Shown here piece after piece: positions 7,402 through 16,117 of a stretch of 64,000 nucleotides of DNA (positions within the stretch are counted from its first letter, which is position 1; each line of letters opens with the position of its first letter). Source of the DNA: Acidisoma sp. L85 (lineage in GTDB: Bacteria > Pseudomonadota > Alphaproteobacteria > Acetobacterales > Acetobacteraceae); assembly GCF_009765865.1 (NCBI RefSeq), contig NZ_LMUQ01000026.1, positions 264,419 through 328,418 on the forward strand, read 5' to 3'. The notes under the pieces were generated by a model. It had not been told where the DNA came from. It saw only the letters and a list, made by a program, of their open reading frames with translations, and did not search any database. The position numbers and the translations under genes were made by a program.

Positions 7402-10061
7402 TCCTTTAATGGTAACTGTTCCTCTTCATCAGGGCTAGAAAGCAAGTCTTTCAGCACGTAAAGGCTGTCCAGCGCTTCACGCGGGCTCATTGCTTCAGGA
7501 TCAAGCCCTGCCAAAGCGGCCCTCAGCGGATCCGGGGCCTCCGCCACCGTTTCGGCAGGCACCAAAGCCCGGTCCTGCGCGGCGGCAAAAAGAGGCAATT
7601 CCGCCGACTCGGTCAGCGGCGCCGCCTTTTCGAGAGTCGCGAGCAAAGCCCCGGCGCGCTTGACGACAGGCGCCGGCACGCCGGCCAACGCCGCGACATG
7701 CACACCCCAGCTGCGGCCAGCCGCGCCTTGCGTCACCTCATGGAGAAAAACGACGCCACCTTTCCAATCCTTCACCCTCATCGTGGCGGCTTGCAATTGC
7801 GGAAGGGTGAAGGACAGGCGGGCGAGTTCGTGAAAATGCGTGGCGAAGATGGTGCGGCTTCGAATCGTATTGTGCAGTGCCTCTAGCACCGCCCAAGCGA
7901 TTGCCAGACCATCGAGCGTGGCGGTGCCACGACCAATCTCATCGACCACTACAAGGCTGCGCGGGCCGCCTTGGTTGAGGATGGCGGCGGTCTCCGTCAT
8001 CTCCACCATGAAGGTGCTGCGGCCGCGTGCGAGGTCATCCGCCGCGCCGACGCGGGAGAAAAGCCGGTCGACGATGCCGATTTCCGCGCGGGCCGCCGGG
8101 ACGGGCAAACCCGCCTGGGCCATGATGACAATGAGGGCGTTCTGCCGCAGGAAGGTCGATTTTCCAGCCATATTCGGCCCGGTCAGCAGCATCAGGCGGC
8201 GTCCCGGTGACAGATCGCAGTCGTTGGGAACGAAGGGAGCACCGCCGGAGATGGCCGCCTCCACCACCGGATGGCGGCCGCCGGTGATGCAAAAGGCCTC
8301 ATCCGCCGTCACGATCGGCCGGCACCAGCCGGAACCGGCGGCGAGCCTCGCGCAGGACTGCAATACATCGGCCAGTGCCAGGGCAGCGGCGCAGCGGGTG
8401 ATGGCGGCGCGTTCGGCCAGCACGCGATCCACCAGATGCTCGAAAACGAGCTTCTCGCGGTCCGCCGCGCGTTCGGCGGCAGCAGCGATGCGGGTGTCTA
8501 GTTCGGTCAGTTCGACGCTGGTGAAGCGTGCCCCATTCGCCATGCCTTGGCGCAGCACGAGGTCGGGATGCGCGCGCAGCCCTTCCACCGCGACGGCCGG
8601 GACCTCGATCACATAACCCATCTGGGCATGGTGGCGGATCTTGAGACTGCCAACGCCGTAACGCTGCGCGTAGTCGAGCTGAACCTGCCCAAGGATTTGG
8701 CGCTGCTCGTCCCGCAGCCTGCGCTCGGCGTCGAGTTCCGGGTCGAAGCCCAAGGCGATGGCACGCCCATCCTCCAGCCGCGCCGGCAGCGGATCGGCCA
8801 GAGCCCGCTCCAACAATGCGGCGAGCTCCGGCAGGCAAGCGAGATCCGTGGCGACGCCGGAGAGCACAGGCGGCAGCGCGCCCTGCAGCAACTCCGCAAG
8901 ATCGCAGGCGGCGCGCAGCCCATCCCGCAACGCGGCGAGATCTCGCGGGATGCGTTGCCCCAGCACGAGGCGCGCCAGAGCCCGGGCGATGTCCGGGGCC
9001 GCGCGCAGCCTTTGCCGCAGACCCTCGGCCATTGCCGCATGGGACGAAAGAAAGTCCCAGCCGTCCTGACGATGGAAGATCTCCTCCCGCTCGGTCAGCG
9101 GTGCCTGCAACCACGCCTCGAGCAATCGGCCGCCACCCGGTGTCACGGTGCGGCGGATGGCTCCGAGCAGAGTATGGGCCGCGTCACCGCCCTGCCGAGG
9201 CGCGCAGATCTCCAGGCTGGTGCGGGTGGCCGCATCCATGGCGAGCGACCCGCGCCCACCTTCCGGCCGGGGGCGAGAGAGATGCGGCTCCCGACCGGCC
9301 TGGGTGCGGCGAACATAATCGACGGCGACGGCGGCAGCGGAGGCTTCCTCATCCGTGAAGCTTCCGAAGGCGTCCAGGCTGGCGACGCCGAACATGCCGG
9401 CCAGCCGCGCACGCGCCGCCTCGGGTCTCGGCACCACCACCGGATCGGCGCCGCGCCGCGACAACCAGCCGCCGAGGTCGACGCCATCGCCGCCGAGGAT
9501 TTCAGCCGGATCAAGCCGGGCGAGCAGTGCCGGAAGTGCGGCCGGCGCAATCGCCGCTGTCTCGAACTGGCCGGTCGAGATGTCGAGCCAGGCAGCCCCA
9601 AGCGGGGCCAGGTTGCCGCGTGCTACTGGCTTGGGGGGCGCCAGCGAGACAATAGCGAGAAGCAAGTTCGGCCGCACGGCTTCGAGCAGCGCGTCCTCCG
9701 TCAAGGTTCCGGGGGTAATGAGGCGAACAACTTCGCGCTTCAGCGGCCCTTTGCCGGTGCGGCGGCGCGGATCCTCGGTTTGCTCGGCGAGTGCCACGCG
9801 AAAACCACGGCGAATAAGACGGGCGAGATATGCCTCCTTCGCATGCGCGGGTACGCCGCACATCGGGATCGGGCTTCCGCCGTGCTCGCCTCTTGCGGTC
9901 AGCGCGATATCGAGCGCGGCGGCGGCCGCTTCCGCATCGGCGAAGAACAGCTCGTAGAAATCGCCCATCCGAAAGAACAGCAGCGCGTTCGGATGCTCGG
10001 CCTTCATCGCGAACCATTGCGCCATGGAAGGCGACGCGCCGTCCGCATTCGGAATCCCCAT
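7395..10061 (-). CDS. mutS: MutS, DNA mismatch recognition ATPase
   Basis: MutS recognises mismatches and starts repair. The 888-residue protein has the N-terminal mismatch-binding motif LFFRMGDFYELFF (Phe-Tyr-Glu at about 35-37), connector, lever and clamp regions, and a C-terminal ABC-type ATPase with Walker A TGPNMAGKSTF (about 624-634) and Walker B LVVVDEIGRGT. Length matches the family. It precedes glnD with a 7-base overlap, an arrangement seen in other alphaproteobacteria. A stem-loop just upstream of the ATG contains the only candidate ribosome binding site (GAAG). It is divergent from maeB. Confidence 0.97.
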   Translation of the reverse strand: MGIPNADGASPSMAQWFAMKAEHPNALLFFRMGDFYELFFADAEAAAAALDIALTARGEHGGSPIPMCGVPAHAKEAYLARLIRRGFRVALAEQTEDPRRRTGKGPLKREVVRLITPGTLTEDALLEAVRPNLLLAIVSLAPPKPVARGNLAPLGAAWLDISTGQFETAAIAPAALPALLARLDPAEILGGDGVDLGGWLSRRGADPVVVPRPEAARARLAGMFGVASLDAFGSFTDEEASAAAVAVDYVRRTQAGREPHLSRPRPEGGRGSLAMDAATRTSLEICAPRQGGDAAHTLLGAIRRTVTPGGGRLLEAWLQAPLTEREEIFHRQDGWDFLSSHAAMAEGLRQRLRAAPDIARALARLVLGQRIPRDLAALRDGLRAACDLAELLQGALPPVLSGVATDLACLPELAALLERALADPLPARLEDGRAIALGFDPELDAERRLRDEQRQILGQVQLDYAQRYGVGSLKIRHHAQMGYVIEVPAVAVEGLRAHPDLVLRQGMANGARFTSVELTELDTRIAAAAERAADREKLVFEHLVDRVLAERAAITRCAAALALADVLQSCARLAAGSGWCRPIVTADEAFCITGGRHPVVEAAISGGAPFVPNDCDLSPGRRLMLLTGPNMAGKSTFLRQNALIVIMAQAGLPVPAARAEIGIVDRLFSRVGAADDLARGRSTFMVEMTETAAILNQGGPRSLVVVDEIGRGTATLDGLAIAWAVLEALHNTIRSRTIFATHFHELARLSFTLPQLQAATMRVKDWKGGVVFLHEVTQGAAGRSWGVHVAALAGVPAPVVKRAGALLATLEKAAPLTESAELPLFAAAQDRALVPAETVAEAPDPLRAALAGLDPEAMSPREALDSLYVLKDLLSSPDEEEQLPLKEC

Positions 10062-10064
10062 AGT

Positions 10065-10097
10065 CTTCGTTTAGCCGCCATTTAGAGCGGCGCGAAG
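10065..10097 (-). promoter_or_regulatory. Imperfect hairpin directly upstream of mutS
   Basis: On the minus strand, CTTCG and GCCGC pair with GCGGC and CGAAG (10 base pairs, asymmetric internal loop of 1 versus 4 bases, 8-base terminal loop). The 3' CGAAG arm is the best ribosome-binding candidate for mutS and ends 3 bases before the ATG. It may reduce mutS translation or be part of the divergent mutS/maeB promoter region (10062-10171). Role inferred. Confidence 0.35.
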
Positions 10098-10171
10098 ACC
10101 GCGACTGGGCTTCCCCGACAGGCTGAGGCGCTTCAGTATGGGCTCATAAGACGAACCTAGGGGAAGCTGCC

Positions 10172-12466
10172 ATGGCCGAAGGCGACAAGGATCGGCGCAC
10201 CACGCGCGTCTCGGCCGAAGAGGCGCTGCTCCTGCACTCTTCCGGCCGCCCCGGCAAGCTCGAGACCCGCATCAGCAAACCGCTGCTTACGGCGCGTGAC
10301 CTCTCCCTCGCCTATTCCCCCGGCGTCGCCGAGCCTTGCCTGCGCATCTTCAAGGACCCCGACCTCGCGTACGAATATACGACACGCGGCAATATGGTGG
10401 CCGTGATCTCCAATGGGACGGCGGTTCTGGGCCTCGGAAACCTTGGCGCCCTCGCCTCCAAGCCGGTGATGGAGGGCAAGGTCGCGCTGTTCAAGCGCTT
10501 CGCCGACGTCGACGGCATCGATCTCGAGGTCAGCACCGAGGACGTCGATCAGTTCATCAACTGCGTGCGCTACCTCGGCGCGAGCTTCGGGGGCATCAAC
10601 CTTGAGGACATCAAGGCGCCGGAATGTTTCATCATCGAAAGCCAGCTCCGCGAGATGCTGGACATTCCGGTATTTCACGATGACCAGCACGGCACGGCCA
10701 TCGTTGCCGCAGCCGGTCTCATCAACGCCTGCCATCTGACCGGCCGCGCCCTCGCCGAGACCCGCATGGTCGTGAACGGCGCCGGTGCGGCCGGTATCGC
10801 TTGCATCGAGTTGCTCAAGGCGCTGGGCATGCGGGCGGAAAATATCCTGCTCTGTGACACCAAAGGCGTCATTTTCCAGGGCCGCACCGAGGGTATGAAC
10901 CAGTGGAAGGCGGGACATGCCGTTTCGACAACGAAACGCACACTCGCCGATGCCTGCGCGGGCGCCGATGTCTTCTTTGGCCTCTCCGCCAAGGGTGCGC
11001 TGACCGGGCCGATGCTGGCCAGCATGGCGGCGAACCCGATCATCTTCGCGATGGCCAATCCGGATCCCGAGATCACACCCGAGGACGCGCATGCCGTGCG
11101 CCAAGATGCGATCGTGGCCACCGGCCGCAGCGACTATCCCAATCAGGTCAACAACGTTCTCGGCTTTCCCTATATCTTTCGTGGCGCACTGGATGTCCGT
11201 GCGCGCACCATCAATGAGGAGATGAAGATCGCCGCGGCCCATGCGCTGGCCCAGCTCGCGCGGGAGGATGTGCCGGACGAAGTCGGTGTTGCCGGATCCG
11301 GGGCGCGCTTCAAGTTCGGTCCGACCTACATCATCCCGAACGCCTTCGATCCGCGCTTGATCTCCCGCATTTCACCGGCTGTCGCGAAAGCGGCGATCGA
11401 TTCGGGCGTGGCGCGCAAGGTGCTGCCCGATCTGCGCAAATACGCCCGGGAATTGTCGGGAAGGCTGGACCCGACGGCGCTGGTACTCGACACAATTATG
11501 GAAGCAGTGCGCTCGCAGCCAAAGCGCGTGGTTTTCGCCGAGGGTGAAGAGGAGAAAGCCGTCCGCGCCGCCTATGCCTTCCGCAATGCCGGTTATGGGA
11601 CGCCGATCCTGGTGGCCCGAGAGGAACGGGTGAACGCCATCGTGCGGGATCTCGGCCTCGGAGATCTTGGCGGGATCGAGATCCAGAACGCCAAGCGCTC
11701 CGGGCGCAATCGCGACTACGCGCAATTCCTCTATGGGCGGCTACAACGCCAGGGCCATCTCGCTCGCGATTGCCAGCACATGGTCAATATCGATCGTAAC
11801 GTTTTCGCCGCCTGCATGGTCGCTTTGGGGGATGCGGACGCAGTGGTTACGGGCCTGACACGTCCGACTTATGTCTGCCTCGAGGAGATCCAGCGTGCGA
11901 TCGATCCGGCACCGGGTGGTGCCGCTTTCGGTCTGACCTTGATGGTCGGTCCGCGCGGCACGCTGTTCGTTGCCGATACGCTGATCCACCCACGGCCCAC
12001 AGGCGAGCAACTCGCCGACATCGCAGTGGGCGCCGCGGCCGCGGCGCGGCGCCTGGGCCATGAGCCACGCGTCGCGCTGCTTTCATACTCGACCTTCGGC
12101 AACCCGATGTTCGAGGTGGGCGAAGCAAGCCGGCAGGCTGTCCGCGTGCTTGAGGAACGCGGCGTGGATTTCGAATTCGACGGTGAAATGAGTCCGGATG
12201 CGGCGCTGGAGCCCGCTGTGCGCGCGCTGTACCCCTTCTGCCGGCTGACTGCCCCCGCCAATGTATTGGTCATGCCCGGACTGCATGCTGCCCATATTAC
12301 AACGCGGCTCGCATTTCGCATGACTGCTGCGCAAGGTGGCGGTAGCACGATTGGCCCGATCCTGCTCGGCATGGCAAAACCTGTCCAAATCCTGCCGATG
12401 GACGCTTCTGTTAGCCAGATCGTTGATCTTGCATGCCTCACCGCCTATCAGGCCGAGCCCGTCTAA
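10172..12466 (+). CDS. maeB: MaeB-type NADP-dependent malic enzyme with C-terminal phosphotransacetylase-like domain
   Basis: The enzyme decarboxylates malate to pyruvate with NADP reduction in the cytoplasm. The 764-residue protein has the long MaeB layout. The malic enzyme N-terminal and NAD-binding domains (1 to about 420) include [28 protein letters not shown] and the Rossmann motif [16 protein letters not shown] phosphotransacetylase-like domain (about 430-760) follows, with [17 protein letters not shown] and the C-terminal [13 protein letters not shown]. In characterised MaeB proteins the PTA-like domain is regulatory and acetyl-CoA-responsive rather than catalytic. AGGGGAAG lies shortly before the ATG. 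Together with malate synthase at 20.9 kb it points to C4/C2 carbon flow through malate. Confidence 0.95.
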   Translation: MAEGDKDRRTTRVSAEEALLLHSSGRPGKLETRISKPLLTARDLSLAYSPGVAEPCLRIFKDPDLAYEYTTRGNMVAVISNGTAVLGLGNLGALASKPVMEGKVALFKRFADVDGIDLEVSTEDVDQFINCVRYLGASFGGINLEDIKAPECFIIESQLREMLDIPVFHDDQHGTAIVAAAGLINACHLTGRALAETRMVVNGAGAAGIACIELLKALGMRAENILLCDTKGVIFQGRTEGMNQWKAGHAVSTTKRTLADACAGADVFFGLSAKGALTGPMLASMAANPIIFAMANPDPEITPEDAHAVRQDAIVATGRSDYPNQVNNVLGFPYIFRGALDVRARTINEEMKIAAAHALAQLAREDVPDEVGVAGSGARFKFGPTYIIPNAFDPRLISRISPAVAKAAIDSGVARKVLPDLRKYARELSGRLDPTALVLDTIMEAVRSQPKRVVFAEGEEEKAVRAAYAFRNAGYGTPILVAREERVNAIVRDLGLGDLGGIEIQNAKRSGRNRDYAQFLYGRLQRQGHLARDCQHMVNIDRNVFAACMVALGDADAVVTGLTRPTYVCLEEIQRAIDPAPGGAAFGLTLMVGPRGTLFVADTLIHPRPTGEQLADIAVGAAAAARRLGHEPRVALLSYSTFGNPMFEVGEASRQAVRVLEERGVDFEFDGEMSPDAALEPAVRALYPFCRLTAPANVLVMPGLHAAHITTRLAFRMTAAQGGGSTIGPILLGMAKPVQILPMDASVSQIVDLACLTAYQAEPV

Positions 12467-12924
12467 AAAGCCGCCTCACAGAAGAATTTTCGCCGAAATT
12501 GAGATGCGCTCCAATCCATCGCCAGCCGAGGACGGTCTTGTAACGAAAGCACATGGTTATGAGATCGATTCAAAATGATGCCATCTCGATTAAACGCGAC
12601 TTGGATTCTTCTATTAGTTGTTATATCGTAATTTGATTATTCTGATATCGATCCAAAAAATTTTGCTTTGATTCGCGACGCTAGGTGCATCCAAAAATTT
12701 GCGCTCTGACAAAATATCATCAACACGCTCTAGGTCTTGATCGTCCCCAAGCGCTGATCTTCGTGTAGAAGGGCTGAACAGCACGCAAGGTTTGTCATGG
12801 GTGATCAAGCGAGAGAGGAGCATGCTCGACACCGTGCATTTCGAGAATTTCGTAGCGAAGAGACCTTCTAGTCGAGGGGCCCTCCGCCTAGCCGCTTCGC
12901 ACAGTCCGAAGTGTAAAGGATCAC
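12467..12924. other. AT-rich intergenic stretch, no supported gene
   Basis: A 458-base stretch after maeB. About 12540-12720 is strikingly richer in A and T than the rest of the window, with A-runs and short related segments (ATCGATTCAAAAT, ATCGATCCAAAAAATT, GCATCCAAAAATTTG). Only short open frames occur, none with a ribosome binding site or recognisable product. It probably holds the promoter of the downstream Hint-domain gene and may be foreign DNA. Confidence 0.5.
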
Positions 12925-14090
12925 ATGCCCAGCTTCTATATAGGCACGCGCATACTCACTGAGCGCGGTCGCGTGAAGGTCGAAAATCTACGCATCGGCG
13001 ATAATGTTTTGGCCTGGCCTAATGTCCCCATGCCGATCCGGTGGATCGGACGTAAGATGTACCGAGCTCCCTTCACGAAAACAAACCCGGGAATCGTTCC
13101 AGTGCTGATCAAGGCCGGGGCGATCGACAAGGGTCGACCTCCCGCGACCTACGCGTGTCCCCACTGCATTGCATCCATGTCAGTGGCGTATTGGTGCCCG
13201 CGAACAAGCTGGTTAATGGTGTAACGATTCTGCGTTGCGAGAATCTCGACGAGGTCTCGTATTTTCACATTGAACTCAGCCGCTCCGCGCTTCTGGTTGC
13301 TGAGGATGCGTTTGCGGAAAGCTATGTAGATCGTGGCAATCGCGGCATGTTCTTGAACGCGGAAGAATCCGCGGAGGCCGCGCGGCGGCAGGAATTAACC
13401 CCATCCTGGAGTTCCTGCGCACCACTCGTCGAGCAAGGCCCCGAGCTCGAACGCATCCGCGAACACCTCGCTTTGCGCGCGGGCATCATTCCCGCCGAGA
13501 TCATGGAACGTCCGCAGCAGGGCCCACTAATCGGCTACCTCGAATGGGCGGATCACGTAACCGTCTCAGGCTGGGCTTGGCTCCCCGAGTTTCCCGACAC
13601 GCCGGTGGTGCTCGAAATTCGCGATGGCGCCGAGACGATTGGGCGCGTCATCGCCAATCTTCCACGAGAGGATCTTCGTAAGGCCGGCATCGGCTCCAGC
13701 CGACACGGCTTTCACTTGCAACTGGCACGCTCTCTCGACCCCTCGCGCCTTCATTCGCTCTCCGTGGTCCGGGCCGAGGATGCCACCCACCTGCCCGGCT
13801 CGCCGCGCACACTCCGTGCCCAGCCGACCTTGCAACGGCTCCAAGAATTCGATCTTGAGCGCCTTGCGGTCGATAGCTCGGATGTCGAAATTGTCGAGAT
13901 GCTGTCGTGGCTCAAACAGCAACAGGCGAAGCTGTCCGAAATCCTGGGCGCGTCGAACGCTTCCTCCTCATGGCTTGACCTTGAAGTGGCAAATGCGCTG
14001 GCTTCACGATCTGTGACCAGGGGTGCTCCCGTAGCCAGCAGTGCCGCCACGGCCAGCAGCACAAGAGTGACGCGCGTAAAGGCGAGCTAG
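12925..14090 (+). pseudogene. Hint (Hedgehog/intein)-domain protein gene with a single-base frameshift
   Basis: Two frames together make one recognisable protein. Frame 1 (12925 to about 13140) gives the Hint start GTRILTERGRVKVENLRIGDNV, interrupted here for length, through IRWIGRKMYR. The rest continues in another frame from about 13142 (RDLRVSPLHCIHVSGVLVPA, LVNGV, SYFHIEL, the family's typical YFHIELD-like segment). Loss of one base at about 13138-13142 (CGACCTCC then CGCGACCTA) explains the break. The predicted first Hint residue is Ser (PSFYIGTRI) instead of the usual Cys. Residues of about the last 190 codons form a second domain (WADHVTVSGWAWLPEFPDTP, then a Ser/Ala tail) found in alphaproteobacterial surface-sugar proteins. 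It may be a true pseudogene or a sequencing error. The start at 12925 has a weak AAGG upstream. Confidence 0.75.
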
Positions 14091-14139
14091 CAGCAGACCG
14101 CGCGACAGCCAACTTTGCGATCGCCTCGCCAAGCGGCGG

Positions 14140-14165
14140 GGTCCCCGCTACAGAAGCCGGGGACC
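14140..14165. terminator. Stem-loop after the Hint-domain gene
   Basis: Perfect 8-bp arms GGTCCCCG (14140-14147) and CGGGGACC (14158-14165) with a 10-base loop, located 50 bases past the Hint gene stop and 17 bases before the ureohydrolase ATG. There is no T-run, so intrinsic termination is doubtful. It could also affect translation of the downstream gene. Confidence 0.35.
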
Positions 14166-14182
14166 AGGAAAGGCGATCAGCA

Positions 14183-15094
14183 ATGGCCGACATGCCGACC
14201 TTCGCTACCCCGCCGGGCTTCCTCGGCCTGCCACATGGCGGCGACCCTCACGCAGAACTGGTAGTCGCTGGCATCCCACTCGACATTGGTGTCACCAACC
14301 GCTCCGGCGCGCGCTCCGGACCTGCGGCGATCCGCCAGGCCAGCCGCATGCTGGTCGATGGCGAGCACCCTCATTTCTGGACCCGCGTCGATACGCTGCC
14401 ACTTGCCGATATTGGCGAGTTTCGCATCCTGCTGGGCGACCTGACGCGCAGCCTCGCCCTCATTGAGGAGCAGGCGGCGCCGCTGAAGCATTTGCTGGCC
14501 CTCGGCGGCGAGCACGGCATCACGCTACCGCTGCTGCGCGCGCTGCGGAAACGCATCGGCGAGCCGCTCGGGCTGGTTCATTTCGACGCCCATGCCGATA
14601 CCTGGGACGATAACTTCGGCCAAGTCTATGGGCACGGCTCAGTCTTTTTCCACGCCATTAACGAGGGTCTGGTCGATCCCCGCCGGATGATCCAGATCGG
14701 CATCCGCTCGCCCATCCAGCGCGAGATCTGGGATTGGACGGTAAGCCAGGGCGTCACGATCCTGAGCGCGCAGGAAGTCCATGAGATCGGCCCGGCCGCT
14801 GTGGCCGCTCGTGTCCACGAGGTCGTCGGCAATGCCCGTCCCGCCTATTTCACCTTCGACGTCGATTGCCTCGACCCCGCTTTCGCGCCGGGGACGGGAA
14901 CGCCGGAGATCGGCGGTCTCGCCTCCTGGCAGGCGCAGGCCATCATCCGGCGATTGGGCGGCATTCCCTTCATCGGCATGGATGTGGTGGAGGTTCTGCC
15001 TGCGCATGACGTGAGCGAGATCACCGCGCTGGCCGCGGCGACGGTAGTCTGGGAATATCTCGCTTTGCTGTTCCGTCCCCAGACGCCCGACTAG
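14183..15094 (+). CDS. Agmatinase-family ureohydrolase
   Basis: A 303-residue binuclear manganese (or nickel) ureohydrolase that splits a guanidino compound into an amine and urea. All metal motifs are present: GGEHGIT (His about 111), FDAHADTWD (Asp 135, His 137, Asp 139) and FTFDVDCLDPAFAPGTGTPE (Asp 226, Asp 228). Agmatine is the usual substrate inferred for this subgroup, but guanidinobutyrate, guanidine or other guanidino compounds cannot be excluded from sequence. AAAGG lies 10 bases before the ATG. The next gene starts on the base after its stop codon, so the pair is translationally coupled, and a hydrolysis role in nitrogen supply is likely. Confidence 0.9.
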   Translation: MADMPTFATPPGFLGLPHGGDPHAELVVAGIPLDIGVTNRSGARSGPAAIRQASRMLVDGEHPHFWTRVDTLPLADIGEFRILLGDLTRSLALIEEQAAPLKHLLALGGEHGITLPLLRALRKRIGEPLGLVHFDAHADTWDDNFGQVYGHGSVFFHAINEGLVDPRRMIQIGIRSPIQREIWDWTVSQGVTILSAQEVHEIGPAAVAARVHEVVGNARPAYFTFDVDCLDPAFAPGTGTPEIGGLASWQAQAIIRRLGGIPFIGMDVVEVLPAHDVSEITALAAATVVWEYLALLFRPQTPD

Positions 15095-16117
15095 ATGCGC
15101 AACCTGCTCACCGATATTCCAGGCGTCATGGTCGGTCACGCCACCGACCTCGCGCTCGGTTCCGGTGTGACCGCGATTCTGTTTGACCCGCCGGCCATCG
15201 CCTCCGTCTGCGTGCTTGGGGGCGCGCCGGGTGGACACGACACGACACTTCTCGAGCCTGAGATGACCGTCGAGAAAGTCGATTCGGTGGTGCTCTCTGG
15301 CGGAGCAGCCTTCGGCCTGAGTGCCGCGAGCGGCGTGCAGGCCTGGTTGCGCGGCCTCGGCCGTGGCGTCGCCGTCGGCGCGGCGCGCGTTCCAATCGTG
15401 GTGCAGGCGATCCTGTTCGATCTCCTCAATGGCGGCGACAAGGATTGGGGCCGCTACCCGCCCTATCGCGAGCTTGGCTGGCAGGCGGCCGAGGCGGCAC
15501 GGTCGGGTGCCTTCGCCCTCGGCTCGGTCGGCGCGGGCACAGGTGCCACAACCGCGACCTTCAAGGGCGGCATCGGCTCGGCGAGCAGCGAGACGGAAAC
15601 CGGCTACCGCGTCGCGGCGCTGGTGGCCGTCAACGCCGTAGGCGCGGCCAGCTTGAGCGATGGCCCGCATTTTTGGTCGGCGCCCTTCGAGCGCGACGGT
15701 GAATTCGGCGGTATCGGCTGGCCGTCTCCGATGCCGGCGGACGCCCTTACGCCGCGCCTGAAGGGCGCCGCCCCACCCCCCGAAACCGGAACCACCATCG
15801 GCCTCATTGTGACGGACGCGCCGCTGACCAAAGCACAGGCCAAGCGCCTTGCCATCGCCGGGCAGGACGGGCTCGTGCGGGCGATCATGCCAGCGCATCT
15901 TCCGTTCGACGGCGACACGATCTTCGCCGCCAGCACAGGCGAGGGACCGGCAGTGGATCCCATGGTGCTCACCCTGCTCTGCCACCACGCGGCGCTCACC
16001 TTATCGCGCGCCATCGCGCGCGGCGTGTTCGAGGCGACCGCCCTGCCCTATCCCGATGCGAAACCCGCCTGGCGGGACCGCTTCAGCACGATGCCTCGAA
16101 ATCCAGCGCCAGGTTGA
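15095..16117 (+). CDS. P1 family peptidase (DmpA/NylC-type N-terminal nucleophile hydrolase)
   Basis: A 340-residue member of peptidase family P1, whose members self-cleave into two chains and act on D- or beta-aminopeptides or aminohexanoate oligomers. Seen in the sequence: the family N-terminus LLTDIPGVMVGHAT, VLSGGAAFGLSAASGV, and the putative autocleavage/nucleophile segment GTTIGLIVTDAPLTKAQAKR (about 227-246), followed by FDGDTIFAASTGE. The ATG follows the ureohydrolase stop (TAG-ATG) directly. Its last 35 bases overlap the 3' end of the oppositely oriented amidase. Exact substrate unknown. Confidence 0.88.
   Translation: MRNLLTDIPGVMVGHATDLALGSGVTAILFDPPAIASVCVLGGAPGGHDTTLLEPEMTVEKVDSVVLSGGAAFGLSAASGVQAWLRGLGRGVAVGAARVPIVVQAILFDLLNGGDKDWGRYPPYRELGWQAAEAARSGAFALGSVGAGTGATTATFKGGIGSASSETETGYRVAALVAVNAVGAASLSDGPHFWSAPFERDGEFGGIGWPSPMPADALTPRLKGAAPPPETGTTIGLIVTDAPLTKAQAKRLAIAGQDGLVRAIMPAHLPFDGDTIFAASTGEGPAVDPMVLTLLCHHAALTLSRAIARGVFEATALPYPDAKPAWRDRFSTMPRNPAPG

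Noticed and set aside
8547-10085. A 512-codon plus-strand frame opposite mutS
   Set aside because: Antisense shadow of an unmistakable mutS, rich in Arg/Gln/Gly/His without motif or ribosome binding site.
12614-12832. A 72-codon minus-strand frame in the AT-rich gap
   Set aside because: GTG start without a ribosome binding site, no recognisable domain, and a tail coded by AT-rich sequence. Not enough to call a gene.
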